Of a stretch of DNA of 36,674 nucleotides, positions 16,106 through 23,980 are shown in pieces. The notes beneath the pieces are model-generated. The model saw only the letters and a list, made by a program, of their open reading frames with translations. It was not told the DNA's origin and did not search any database. Each line of letters starts with the position of its first letter. Positions within the stretch are counted from its first letter, which is position 1. The stretch is from an uncultured Anaerolineae bacterium (GTDB lineage Bacteria > Chloroflexota > Anaerolineae > CG2-30-64-16): NCBI GenBank assembly GCA_937124585.1, contig CAKZKT010000011.1, forward strand, positions 1-36,674, read 5' to 3'. A program made the position numbers and the translations under genes.

Positions 16106-16564
16106 ATGGGCGCAGGAAATAACACACAGCCTGCCGAGTGCGGCAAGGAATTCCAGCCGGAGATTGTCGCCTTCTGCTGTAATTTCTGTGCCTATGCCGC
16201 GGCCGACCTGGCCGGCGCGCTGCGCCTGAGCTATCCGCCTAACCTCAAAATCATCCTGTTGCCCTGCACAGGGCGATTGGATATGCTGGAGGTGATGCAC
16301 GCTTTTGAGCGCGGGGCCGACGGTGTGTTGGTGGCCGGTTGCCTGGAGGGAGAGTGCCACTTCCGCACCGGCAATCTCAACGCCCGGCGCCGCGTCGAGT
16401 ATGTCCAGAAGCTGCTGGAGCAGATCGGCCTGGGTGGCCGGCGGATTCAGATGGTGAACATGTCTTCGGCGATGGGCGCGCACTTCGCCATCGCCGCGGC
16501 TGAAATCACGGCCGAGGTGCAATCCATGGGCCCCAATCCGCTGAAGATGATGGTGTTATGCTGA
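16106..16564 (+). CDS. mvhD: MvhD2: [2Fe-2S] electron-transfer subunit of the HdrA2 unit
   Basis: The 152-residue second MvhD-family protein has cluster cysteines in VAFCCNFCAYAAAD, LLPCTGRLD and VAGCLEGECHFRTGN, and the ending SMGPNPLK. It starts 10 bases after the hdrA2 stop with a GAGGAG Shine-Dalgarno (16094-16099) overlapping that stop. Its C-terminal region has SSAMGAHFAIAAAE where MvhD1 has SGGMGETFARCAHE. The strict HdrA-then-MvhD order, repeated twice in the cluster, suggests that each HdrA has its own MvhD partner. Confidence 0.9.
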   Translation: MGAGNNTQPAECGKEFQPEIVAFCCNFCAYAAADLAGALRLSYPPNLKIILLPCTGRLDMLEVMHAFERGADGVLVAGCLEGECHFRTGNLNARRRVEYVQKLLEQIGLGGRRIQMVNMSSAMGAHFAIAAAEITAEVQSMGPNPLKMMVLC

Positions 16565-16570
16565 GTACGG

Positions 16571-16602
16571 TGTGTCGGGCATCTGCGAGAGTGCCTGGCA
16601 CA
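16571..16602. repeat. Degenerate GTGCCAGGCAC-family hairpin, copy 6
   Basis: Intact right arm GTGCCTGGCAC with a decayed left arm (GTGTCGGGCA) in the 65-base mvhD2-kinase gap. The arms still pair in part. It looks like an old, eroding copy. Confidence 0.6.
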
Positions 16603-16629
16603 TAAGGCAATTGTCAGGACAGAGATGCC

Positions 16630-17883
16630 ATGGACGAGCAGATCAGAAGGCAGGCTGAGGTGCATCCCATCGCCGGTGTGACGGCCGAGCGCATGGCCGA
16701 ACTGGCCGGCCCCCTCGGCTGGGGCGATGCTTGCCGGCTGCTGAAGCTGGACGAGGCCATCGCGGCTGTGCGCCAATTCGATCTCTTTGCAGGGCTGGAT
16801 GACGCCGAGCTGGCCGAAGTGGGCAAGCTGGCCTACGAGTGCTCATGGTCGCCGGGGGTGGAATTCATCCACCAAGGAGAAGAGGCGCGCAACTTCTGCT
16901 TGTTGGTGGAGGGACAGGTCGCCCTGGAGATGGAGGTTCGGCTGGGCCCTCACAGCCCGCCGCGGCGGGCTACGGTCGAATTCCTCAATCCCGGTCACGC
17001 ACTGGGGTGGTCCAGCCTGGTGCCTCCTTTTATTTACACTAAGAGCGCCATGGCCGTCCAGCGCACCCGCGCGCTCTGCCTTGACGGCCAGGCACTGCGC
17101 AACCTGATGCAGCGTTGCCCTCGCATCGGCATGCTCGTCATGGACAAGATCGCGGCGCTTATTGCCTCTCGCCTGGAACATCAGTCCAACATGTTGCTCT
17201 ACTTCTTGAGCATCATCTCTCATGAGCTGCGGGCGCCACTGGCGGCGGTAGAGAACTATCTGCAGGTGATCTTGAGCGGCTACACCGGTCCGCTGACCAC
17301 AGACCAACAAACGATGCTGGAACGCTCGGTGCTGCGCCTGGAAGAGACGTCGAGGCTGATCACGGGGATTTTGGACCTGGCCCGCATGCAGCCCGAGCAG
17401 ATCCGCCAGGCATTCGAGCCGGTTGACCTGCACGAGGTGATCACCGAAGCGGTCGAAGACGTGCAACTGGGGTTGAAACAGAAAGAGCTGGCTTTGACCC
17501 TCGATGTGCCGCAGCAGTTGCCCCCGATCATCGCGGCGCACGGCCGGCTGCGCCAGGTGCTCACCAACCTGCTGAGCAACGCCATTAAGTTCTCGCCCGC
17601 CGGGAGCCAGGTGTGGCTCGTGGTTCGACCATGCGAGAATAAACTGCGCATAGAGGTGACTGACCAGGGCATGGGCATCCCGCGCGACGAGCTCGACCGT
17701 ATCTTTGAAGCCTTCTATCGCACGCGCGGCGCGGCCGGTACGGCCGGGCTCGGGCTGGGCCTTTCGATTGTCAAACGCATCGTGGACGCGCATCAGGGTC
17801 GCATCTGGGCTGAAAGCCCCTATCCGTCCGAAGGCAGGGGGGGCAGTCGTTTTGTGGTAGAACTTCCTCTCAATCCACAATGA
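16630..17883 (+). CDS. Sensor histidine kinase with N-terminal cyclic-nucleotide-binding-like domain
   Basis: The 417-residue soluble protein has no membrane segment. Residues about 48-165 form a Crp/cNMP-binding-type beta roll (FAGLDDAELAEVGKL, GVEFIHQGEEARNFCLLVEGQV). The HisKA helix carries the phospho-acceptor His198 in SHELRAP. The ATPase domain has an N box (LTNLLSNAIKFS), G1 box (DQGMGIP), F box and G2 box (GTAGLGLGLSIVKRI). Lying between MvhD2 and the double-receiver and MetV genes, it probably reports a cytoplasmic signal relevant to the methyl branch, such as redox state or a small ligand. The signal itself cannot be read. The receiver protein starts 56 bases later. Confidence 0.9.
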   Translation: MDEQIRRQAEVHPIAGVTAERMAELAGPLGWGDACRLLKLDEAIAAVRQFDLFAGLDDAELAEVGKLAYECSWSPGVEFIHQGEEARNFCLLVEGQVALEMEVRLGPHSPPRRATVEFLNPGHALGWSSLVPPFIYTKSAMAVQRTRALCLDGQALRNLMQRCPRIGMLVMDKIAALIASRLEHQSNMLLYFLSIISHELRAPLAAVENYLQVILSGYTGPLTTDQQTMLERSVLRLEETSRLITGILDLARMQPEQIRQAFEPVDLHEVITEAVEDVQLGLKQKELALTLDVPQQLPPIIAAHGRLRQVLTNLLSNAIKFSPAGSQVWLVVRPCENKLRIEVTDQGMGIPRDELDRIFEAFYRTRGAAGTAGLGLGLSIVKRIVDAHQGRIWAESPYPSEGRGGSRFVVELPLNPQ

Positions 17884-17939
17884 CACGGTGGCGCCGGGCC
17901 CTGTGCAAGCGCCCGGCGTCTGTAGAACAGGAGGATGCG

Positions 17940-18761
17940 ATGGCGCAAGGAGCGAAGATCTTATTGGTGGATGACGATCCCGATATCCACATCTCGCTTG
18001 GCACGGTGCTGCGGGCCGAGGGTTATCATGTCACGTCGGCGCGCGACGGCGTGGAGGCGATGAAGTTCATTTACAAGGACCGGCCTGATCTGGTGATTCT
18101 CGACTTGCTGATGCCGCGCAAAGACGGCTTTGCGGTCGTGCGTGAGATCCGAGAAGACCCGGAGTATGCCGACTTGCCCATCTTGATCCTGACAGCCGTG
18201 CGGGAAGAGGCCAGCCGACGGCGTTATGAATTGGAAACCGGTTCCGACATGGATGTGCAGGATTACATCGAGAAGCGCATCCGGCCGGCCGAGCTCCTGC
18301 GCCGCGTGCGCAAGCTGCTGCCACAGCCTGCGCCGGAAGCTGCGGCCCCGGCACCGGTTGCCCCCAAGGCAAAGGTGCTGTTGATAGATGACGATCCGGA
18401 TTTCGTGGCCGGCACGCGCGTCACCCTGGAGGCCAACGGCTATCGGGCATTGACCGCCTTGAGCGGCGCCGAAGGCTTGGCCCTGGCGCGCAGCGAAAAG
18501 CCCGACCTGATCCTGCTCGATATCATCATGCCGCACCAGGACGGCTTCATGGTGTGTGAAACCTTGAAAGCCGATGCTGAGCTGGCGAAGATCCCGGTCA
18601 TCATGTTGACTAGTTTCTCCGAGCGCCTGCGCGACACCTCGTACGCGGCGCTCCAGGGGATGATGCTGGAGGCCGAGGACTACCTCGACAAGCCTGTGCG
18701 GCCGCCGGAGCTGATCCGACGGATCGAGGCCGCCTTGAAAGCCAAAGGAGGTGGCCCATGA
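17940..18761 (+). CDS. Double-receiver response regulator without output domain
   Basis: The 273-residue protein holds two CheY-like receivers joined by a Pro/Ala linker (residues about 128-144). Receiver 1 has acidic DDD at 11-13, phospho-Asp55 (LVILDLLMP) and Lys112. Receiver 2 has DDD near 150-152, phospho-Asp194 (LILLDIIMP) and the DYLDKP lysine. No DNA-binding or enzyme domain follows, so it would act by phosphotransfer or protein binding. The start is ATG 17940 with GGAGG nearby (17930-17934). Its stop overlaps the metV1 start (ATGA), so it is translationally coupled to a methylene-H4folate reductase subunit, which is unusual for a regulator. Confidence 0.9.
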   Translation: MAQGAKILLVDDDPDIHISLGTVLRAEGYHVTSARDGVEAMKFIYKDRPDLVILDLLMPRKDGFAVVREIREDPEYADLPILILTAVREEASRRRYELETGSDMDVQDYIEKRIRPAELLRRVRKLLPQPAPEAAAPAPVAPKAKVLLIDDDPDFVAGTRVTLEANGYRALTALSGAEGLALARSEKPDLILLDIIMPHQDGFMVCETLKADAELAKIPVIMLTSFSERLRDTSYAALQGMMLEAEDYLDKPVRPPELIRRIEAALKAKGGGP

Positions 18762-19417
18762 TCATCACCGAGCAGAAACCGCTTGCCGATGTGTTGAACA
18801 TGCTCACCGGCCACCGATCGGTCTTCGTGATCGGTTGCGGTGTGTGTGCCGCCACCTGGCGGACGGGTGGTGAGCCGGAGGTGCAGACGCTGGCCGGCCA
18901 GTTGCGCGCCGCCGGCAAGCAGTGCAGCGGTTGGGTCGTCACCCAAGAGGCCTGCTGTGATGCGCGCCTCACCCGCCGCGTGCTCAGGCAATCGGAAGTC
19001 GCGCTGAGCGTCAGCGATGCCATCGTTGTCATGGCCTGCGGCGCCGGCGCGCAGACGGTGGCTGCGCTGGTCGAGCTGCCGGTCTATCCTGGCCTCAACA
19101 CCCTGGCGCTCGCGCAGGTCCAGAGCCTGAATCTGGCGTTTGAACGTTGCCGTCTGTGCGGCGACTGCATCCTGGCCGAAACCGGCGGCATCTGCCCGGT
19201 GGCGCGTTGCCCCAAGGGGCTGATGAACGGCCCCTGTGGCGGCTACCAGGACGGCAAATGCGAGGTGGACCGCACGCAGGATTGCGCCTGGGTGGCGATC
19301 TACGACCGCTTGCAGCAGTTGCAGCAGGCTGAACGCTTCGCGGCCATCCGTGAGCCGAAAGACTGGAGCCGGATGCGCAGCCCGCGCGTGATAGACAAAA
19401 AGGCTGCCGGAGGCTAA
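18758..19417 (+). CDS. metV: MetV1: Fe-S/zinc partner subunit of methylene-H4folate reductase
   Basis: The 219-residue MTHFR C-terminal (MetV) family protein has an N-terminal domain with VFVIGCGVCAAT, then the Cys-rich signature: CRLCGDCILAETGGICPVARCP, MNGPCGGYQDGKCEV and a late CAW. In Moorella and other acetogens MetV forms a complex with MetF and connects it to the electron source. The gene overlaps the receiver-protein stop by four bases (ATGA) and precedes metF1 by two bases, so the three genes are tightly coupled. Confidence 0.9.
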   Translation: MIITEQKPLADVLNMLTGHRSVFVIGCGVCAATWRTGGEPEVQTLAGQLRAAGKQCSGWVVTQEACCDARLTRRVLRQSEVALSVSDAIVVMACGAGAQTVAALVELPVYPGLNTLALAQVQSLNLAFERCRLCGDCILAETGGICPVARCPKGLMNGPCGGYQDGKCEVDRTQDCAWVAIYDRLQQLQQAERFAAIREPKDWSRMRSPRVIDKKAAGG

Positions 19418-19419
19418 CC

Positions 19420-20355
19420 ATGGAAGCGATCAGCCGCCTGGAACAGACGCTGCAGGCCGGCCGGTTCGCGATCACCGTGGAGATCGGCCCGCCCAAAGGG
19501 GTGGATGTGGGCCACCTGCTGGCGGCGGCCGAACGCCTGCGCAGCTACGTTCACGCCGTCAACGTCACCGACCAGCAGAGCTCGGTGATGATGTTGGGGT
19601 CGTTGACTGCCTGCCATCTCCTGGTGGAGCGCGGCATCGAGCCGATCTATCAGGTGACCTGCCGGGACCGCAACCGCATCGCATTGCAGTCGGACCTGTT
19701 GAGCGCCTACGCGCTGGGGATCCGCAACGTGCTTTGCCTGACCGGCGATCATGTCTCTCTGGGCGATCACCCCCACGCCAAACCGGTGTTCGACCTGGAC
19801 TCGGTGACATTGCTGCGCACCTTGCGCACCCTGGAGGACGGGCATGATCTGGTCGGCAAACCGCTGGTCGGCGCGCCGCGCTTCTTCCCGGGCGCCGTGG
19901 TCAGCCCGGCCGCCGTCCCGTTGGGGCCGCAGCTCGCCAAGATGGAGAAGAAGGTGCAGGCCGGCGCGCGTTTCTTCCAGACCCAGGCGGTCTACGATCC
20001 GGCGGTGTTCGAGCGGTTCATGCGCCGGATAGAATATCTCGGCGTGCCCGTCCTGGTCGGCATCATTCCGCTCAAATCGGCCGGTATGGCGCGCTTCATG
20101 AACCGCAATGTGGCCGGGGTGCAGGTGCCCGAATCGCTCATCGAAGAGATGACGGTGACAAGCGATCGGGTGAAAACCGGCGTGGCGATCGCGGCCCGCT
20201 TGATCCGCGCCATGATGCCCATGTGCCAGGGCGTGCACCTGATGCCGATCGGGTGGGAACAGCACGTGCCGGCCATCCTGGAAGCGGCGCTGCCTGAGCG
20301 TGATGTGGAGCCTTGCAGCGATCGAGCCGCAATCGAAGCCCAGGCTCCAACGTGA
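19420..20355 (+). CDS. metF: MetF1: methylenetetrahydrofolate reductase, divergent paralogue
   Basis: The 311-residue TIM-barrel flavoprotein reduces 5,10-methylene-H4folate to 5-methyl-H4folate. The catalytic-Glu strand is seen as VEIGPPKG near 24-31, folate/flavin segments as TCRDRNR and CLTGDH, and substrate-side segments as FFQTQAVYD. It departs from MetF2 and MetF3 at several places: VTDQQSSVMMLGS instead of TDNQ...RM.S, and FPGAVVSPAA instead of FIGA.ANPF. It also lacks their conserved ending GVAGIHIMA, having GVHLMPIGWEQ. The pairing with MetV1 is intact. The differences suggest altered partner or substrate use. Confidence 0.9.
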   Translation: MEAISRLEQTLQAGRFAITVEIGPPKGVDVGHLLAAAERLRSYVHAVNVTDQQSSVMMLGSLTACHLLVERGIEPIYQVTCRDRNRIALQSDLLSAYALGIRNVLCLTGDHVSLGDHPHAKPVFDLDSVTLLRTLRTLEDGHDLVGKPLVGAPRFFPGAVVSPAAVPLGPQLAKMEKKVQAGARFFQTQAVYDPAVFERFMRRIEYLGVPVLVGIIPLKSAGMARFMNRNVAGVQVPESLIEEMTVTSDRVKTGVAIAARLIRAMMPMCQGVHLMPIGWEQHVPAILEAALPERDVEPCSDRAAIEAQAPT

Positions 20356-20396
20356 TAGCGAACTGCATTGGCCTTAAACCCATTGGGAGGTGTTGA

Positions 20397-21074
20397 ATGA
20401 TCGTTGCTGAACAGAAGCCGCTGGCCGAGATCAAGGAGATGCTCCAGGGCTATGACCGGGTGCTCGTCGTGGGCTGCGGCACCTGCGTCACCGTCTGCCT
20501 GGCGGGCGGCGAGAAGGAGGTGGGCATCCTGGCCTCGGCGCTGCGCATGGCCACGAAACTGGACGGCCATGGGATCGCCATGGACGAAGTGACCGTCCAG
20601 CGCCAGTGCGAGTGGGAGTACATTGATCCGCTGCGCGAGCGGCTGGCCAACTACGATGCCATCCTGTCGCTGGGCTGCGGGGTCGGCGTGCAGACGCTGG
20701 CCGAACGCTTCCCAGACAAACGGGTGCTCCCCGGCCTGAACACCAGGTTCATGGGCCTGCCCACCGAGCAGGGCGTCTGGGAGGAGCGCTGCCAGGCCTG
20801 CGGCGACTGCATTTTGGATTTGACCGGCGGCATCTGCCCGATCGCGCGCTGCTCCAAGCAGCTGCTCAACGGGCCGTGTGGTGGCTCGCAGCGCGGTAAG
20901 TGCGAGGTGAACTCGGAGACCCCGTGTGCCTGGCAGCTGATCTGGGAGCGGATGACCGCGCTGGGCATGCTCGACCGGCTGCTGCAGATCCAGCCGCCCA
21001 AGGATTGGCGCACCAGCCGCGATGGCGGCCCGCGGCGGATCATCCGCGAGGATTTGCGGTTGCCGGAGGACTGA
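20397..21074 (+). CDS. metV: MetV2: Fe-S/zinc partner subunit of methylene-H4folate reductase
   Basis: The 225-residue paralogue of MetV1 has the same start (MI.AEQKPLAEI) and VLVVGCGTCVTVCLAGGEKEV. Its Cys-rich C-terminal signature is CQACGDCILDLTGGICPIARC, LNGPCGGSQRGKCEV, CAW. The N-terminal domain carries one more Cys (TCVTVC) than MetV1. The start ATG 20397 follows GGGAGG at 20384-20389 and the gene precedes metF2 by 13 bases. It probably feeds electrons from the Hdr module to MetF2. Confidence 0.9.
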   Translation: MIVAEQKPLAEIKEMLQGYDRVLVVGCGTCVTVCLAGGEKEVGILASALRMATKLDGHGIAMDEVTVQRQCEWEYIDPLRERLANYDAILSLGCGVGVQTLAERFPDKRVLPGLNTRFMGLPTEQGVWEERCQACGDCILDLTGGICPIARCSKQLLNGPCGGSQRGKCEVNSETPCAWQLIWERMTALGMLDRLLQIQPPKDWRTSRDGGPRRIIREDLRLPED

Positions 21075-21087
21075 GGAGGGTGTGATC

Positions 21088-22074
21088 ATGACCAACGTCT
21101 CAACCAACGGTTATAAGGTCGGCAGCAACCTGGAACGCGTCTTGACCAAAGGGTACTTCGCGGTGACCGGCGAGCTGGGGCCGCCCAAGAGCCACGACGC
21201 CGAGGTGATCCGCAAGAAGGCCGCGCTGCTCAAGGGGGTGGTGGATGCGGTCAATCTCACCGACAACCAGACGGCCATCGTGCGCATGAGTAGCATCGCG
21301 GCCGGCGTGTTGGTGCTGCGCGAGGGGCTAGAGCCGATCATCCAGATGACCTGCCGCGATCGCAACCGCCTGGCCATGCAGGCCGACCTGTTGGGCGCGT
21401 CTGCCCTGGGTATCAAGAATCTGCTCTGTCTTACCGGCGACCACCAGTCGTTCGGCAACCATCCTTTCGCCAAGAATGTGCACGACGTGGACTCGATCCA
21501 GCTCATCCAGATCGTGCGGGCTCTGCGCGACGAGGGCAAGTTCCAGTGCGGCGAGGAGATCAAGGGCGGCGGCCCGCGCTTCTTCATCGGCGCCGCGGCC
21601 AACCCGTTCGGCGATCCCTTCGAGTTCCGCCCCTACCGCCTGGCGAAGAAGGTCGCGGCCGGCGCGGACTTCATCCAGACCCAGCTCATCTACGATATCC
21701 CGCGCTTTCGGGAGTTCATGAAACGGGTCGTTGACCTGGGCCTGCACGAGAAGGTGAAGATCCTGGCCGGCGTCGGCCCACTCAAGAGCAGCGGCGCAGC
21801 CAGGTACATGCGCGATCAGGTGCCCGGCATGATCGTCGCGGACGAATACGTGGAGCGCATGGAAGCGGCCGTAGCCAACATCCCCAAAGAGGACAAAAAG
21901 GCCCGCGCGGCCGCCTGGCGCGAGGCCGGCATCAAGATCTGCATCGAACAGATCCAGGAGATCCGGGAGATCCCCGGCGTGGCCGGCATCCACATCATGG
22001 CCATCGAGTGGGAAGAGGCGGTCAAGCCAATCGTCGAGGGCGCCGGCCTTCTGCCGCGGCCGGTGGTAGATTGA
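21088..22074 (+). CDS. metF: MetF2: methylenetetrahydrofolate reductase
   Basis: The 328-residue MetF-family barrel has TGELGPPKS (catalytic Glu), NLTDNQTAIVRMSS, TCRDRNR, CLTGDH, FFIGAAANPFGDPFEF, IQTQLIYD and an ending GVAGIHIMAIEWEEA. I chose ATG 21088, preceded by GAGGAGGG at 21073-21080. It is closest to MetF3 in motif content, and both share the C-terminal IHIMA segment absent from MetF1. It probably catalyses the main methylene- to methyl-H4folate step feeding AcsE. The N terminus has about 14 extra residues (TNVSTNGYKVGSN). Confidence 0.92.
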   Translation: MTNVSTNGYKVGSNLERVLTKGYFAVTGELGPPKSHDAEVIRKKAALLKGVVDAVNLTDNQTAIVRMSSIAAGVLVLREGLEPIIQMTCRDRNRLAMQADLLGASALGIKNLLCLTGDHQSFGNHPFAKNVHDVDSIQLIQIVRALRDEGKFQCGEEIKGGGPRFFIGAAANPFGDPFEFRPYRLAKKVAAGADFIQTQLIYDIPRFREFMKRVVDLGLHEKVKILAGVGPLKSSGAARYMRDQVPGMIVADEYVERMEAAVANIPKEDKKARAAAWREAGIKICIEQIQEIREIPGVAGIHIMAIEWEEAVKPIVEGAGLLPRPVVD

Positions 22075-22079
22075 CCTCT

Positions 22080-22165
22080 CCCCCGGCCTTTTCCTTCACA
22101 GGGGCAGGGAGAAGTGAGGCGCAGAACGCATCTCCTCCTCCCCGCCGCGAGAAGAGGGCCGGGGG
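22080..22165. repeat. Inverted repeat CCCCCGGCC...GGCCGGGGG in the metF2-hdrCB gap
   Basis: Nine-base arms at 22080-22088 and 22157-22165 bracket a purine/pyrimidine-skewed segment in the 124-base gap. It may be a stem or a degenerate dispersed repeat. No T-tract follows, so it is not a classic terminator. Confidence 0.5.
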
Positions 22166-22198
22166 CGGTCGTGGCCTCTTGATGAAGTGAGGTACGCA

Positions 22199-23623
22199 AT
22201 GCCGACAACCAAAACTACCATTCCCGCAGCTCAGGGGACGGCCGAACCTCTCGCCGAAGCGATCCAGCGCCTGGTGGGCGAAAACGCCTACCTGTGTTAC
22301 CAGTGCTTGAAGTGCACCAGCGGCTGTCCGCTGGCCGAGCGCTTCGACCTGACCCCCAACCAGGTGATGCGCTGCGTGCAGCTGGGGGACGCGTCGGTGC
22401 TGGAGAGCCGCGCCATCTGGCTGTGCGCGTCGTGCGAGACGTGCACCACCCGCTGCCCGCAGGGCATTGACATCGCCGCGGTCATGGACGCGCTGCGCAT
22501 CGAGGCCCGGCGCCGCGGCATCCCGCCCGCCATCCCCGAGGTGGACCGCTTCGCGCGGCTCTTCCTGGCCGACGTGAAGCTGATGGGCCGGTTGCACGAA
22601 GTGGGGCTGATGGCCGGGCTGAACCTGCTCAACCGCAACCTGTTCAAAGACATGGACATGGCGGTCGAGATGCTCAAGCGGGGCAAGCTGCACCTGGTTT
22701 CGCTGCCCACGCGGCCGCCCAAGCCCGGCGCGGTCAAGCCGGTGACGCCCGCCGAGAACCAGATCGCCTACTACCCCGGCTGTTCGCTGCATTCCTCGGC
22801 CAGCGAATACCATCATACCATCGAGGCCGTCGCCGAGAAGCTCGGCCTGGAGCTGGTGGAGCCGCCCGGGTGGATCTGTTGCGGCTCCAGCCCGGCGCAC
22901 TCGACCGATCGCGTCCTGGCGACGCAGTACCCGGTCATCAACCTCTCGATCATCGAGCAGATGGGCTTCGACGAGGTGACCACGCCCTGCGCGGCCTGCT
23001 ACAGCCGATTCAAGACCGCGGCCCATGAGATGGCCCACAACGGCGAGATGGCCCGCCAGGTCAACCAGGCGATCGGCTACGAGTATCAGGGCAAGGTGCG
23101 CATCATGCACCTGGTCGAGGCGCTCATCGAGAAGGCCGGGCTGGATCGCATCGAGCAGGCGGTGGAGAAGCCGCTCAAGGGGCTGAAGGTGGCCTGCTAC
23201 TACGGCTGCTACATCACCCGGCCGGCCGAGATCACCGGCGCCGAGCATCCCGAGTATCCCATGGACATGGACTACCTCATGCGCCGGCTGGGCGCCGAAC
23301 CGGTGGCGTGGGACTACAAGACCGACTGCTGCGGCGGCTCCTTGGGCTTGACCCAGACCCCCATCGCGCATGAGATGACCGCGAAGGTGCTGCGCAATGC
23401 CAAAGCCCGCGGCGCGGATGCCGTGGTCACCGTGTGCCCGCTGTGCCACGTCAACCTGGACGGCCGGCAGGCGCAGATCAAAGACCTGGGCTTCGCCATG
23501 CCGGTGCTATATGCCACGCAGCTTGCTGCCCTGGCCTTCGGCCTGCCGGTGAAGGCGGCGCTGCTGGAGAAGAACCTGGTGGATCCCCGGCCGCTGTTGC
23601 GGGAGAAGGGGCTGGTGGATTAG
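22199..23623 (+). CDS. HdrCB: fused heterodisulfide reductase subunits C and B
   Basis: The 474-residue fusion has an HdrC part with two [4Fe-4S] motifs (CYQCLKCTSGCP near 32 and CASCETCTTRCP near 79). The HdrB part has two complete CCG domains: Cys-x31-CCG-x34-CAAC, and Cys-x39-CCG-x33-CPLC. These five-Cys sets hold the noncubane [4Fe-4S] clusters that reduce disulfides in methanogens. In acetogens the true substrate of HdrB within MetFV-Hdr complexes is unsettled. It is the only HdrB/HdrC gene in the window, so it must serve both HdrA proteins if it serves them at all. ATG 22199 is chosen for the AAGTGAGG at 22185-22192; a GTG at 22187 is also in frame. Confidence 0.9.
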   Translation: MPTTKTTIPAAQGTAEPLAEAIQRLVGENAYLCYQCLKCTSGCPLAERFDLTPNQVMRCVQLGDASVLESRAIWLCASCETCTTRCPQGIDIAAVMDALRIEARRRGIPPAIPEVDRFARLFLADVKLMGRLHEVGLMAGLNLLNRNLFKDMDMAVEMLKRGKLHLVSLPTRPPKPGAVKPVTPAENQIAYYPGCSLHSSASEYHHTIEAVAEKLGLELVEPPGWICCGSSPAHSTDRVLATQYPVINLSIIEQMGFDEVTTPCAACYSRFKTAAHEMAHNGEMARQVNQAIGYEYQGKVRIMHLVEALIEKAGLDRIEQAVEKPLKGLKVACYYGCYITRPAEITGAEHPEYPMDMDYLMRRLGAEPVAWDYKTDCCGGSLGLTQTPIAHEMTAKVLRNAKARGADAVVTVCPLCHVNLDGRQAQIKDLGFAMPVLYATQLAALAFGLPVKAALLEKNLVDPRPLLREKGLVD

Positions 23624-23632
23624 GATGCTGGC

Positions 23633-23661
23633 TTGACATCTCTCTGCCTTTCTTGTACAGT
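23633..23661 (+). promoter_or_regulatory. Promoter of the yefM-yoeB pair
   Basis: TTGACA (23633-23638), 17-base spacer, TACAGT (23656-23661). The -35 is perfect. The -10 matches four of six bases and is overlapped by the operator palindrome, as expected for an autoregulated toxin-antitoxin operon. Confidence 0.7.
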
Positions 23662-23680
23662 ATTCTTGTACAAGAAAGGC
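23646..23680. promoter_or_regulatory. YefM-type operator palindrome
   Basis: Perfect 14-base arms GCCTTTCTTGTACA (23646-23659) and TGTACAAGAAAGGC (23667-23680) with a 7-base spacer. Each arm carries the TGTACA hexamer known as the core of the E. coli YefM-YoeB operator, here 13 bases apart. It ends 12 bases before the antitoxin ATG and covers the -10 box. Confidence 0.8.
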
Positions 23681-23692
23681 CAGGGAGTTGCG

Positions 23693-23980
23693 ATGACTGT
23701 TGAGATTACCTATAGCCAGGCCCGGAACAAGCTTGCTGCGCTGTGCGACCTGGTGACGTCTGACCGTGAGATCGTGAAGATCCGGCGCCGCAATGCGGAA
23801 GATGTCGTCCTGATTGCAGCCGATGAACTCGCCAGCCTGCTGGAGACCGCTCATCTGATGCGTTCCCCGCGCAACGCCGAACGGTTGTTGGCGGCGCTCG
23901 AGCGTGCCCGACAACAGACTGTGGCGCCGCAAAGCGTCGAAGAGTTGCGTCGCGAGGTCGGACTTGACTCGGCCGCGTAG
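23693..23980 (+). CDS. YefM/Phd-family antitoxin
   Basis: The 95-residue protein has the YefM/Phd pattern: ITYSQARNKLAALCDLVTSD, then EIVKIRRRNAEDVVLIAADELASLLETAHLM, then a helical tail RLLAALERARQQ that would wrap the toxin. Start ATG 23693 follows AGGGAG at 23682-23687. Family members neutralise the toxin and, with it, repress their own promoter at TGTACA sites such as those just upstream. The downstream toxin overlaps it. Confidence 0.9.
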   Translation: MTVEITYSQARNKLAALCDLVTSDREIVKIRRRNAEDVVLIAADELASLLETAHLMRSPRNAERLLAALERARQQTVAPQSVEELRREVGLDSAA

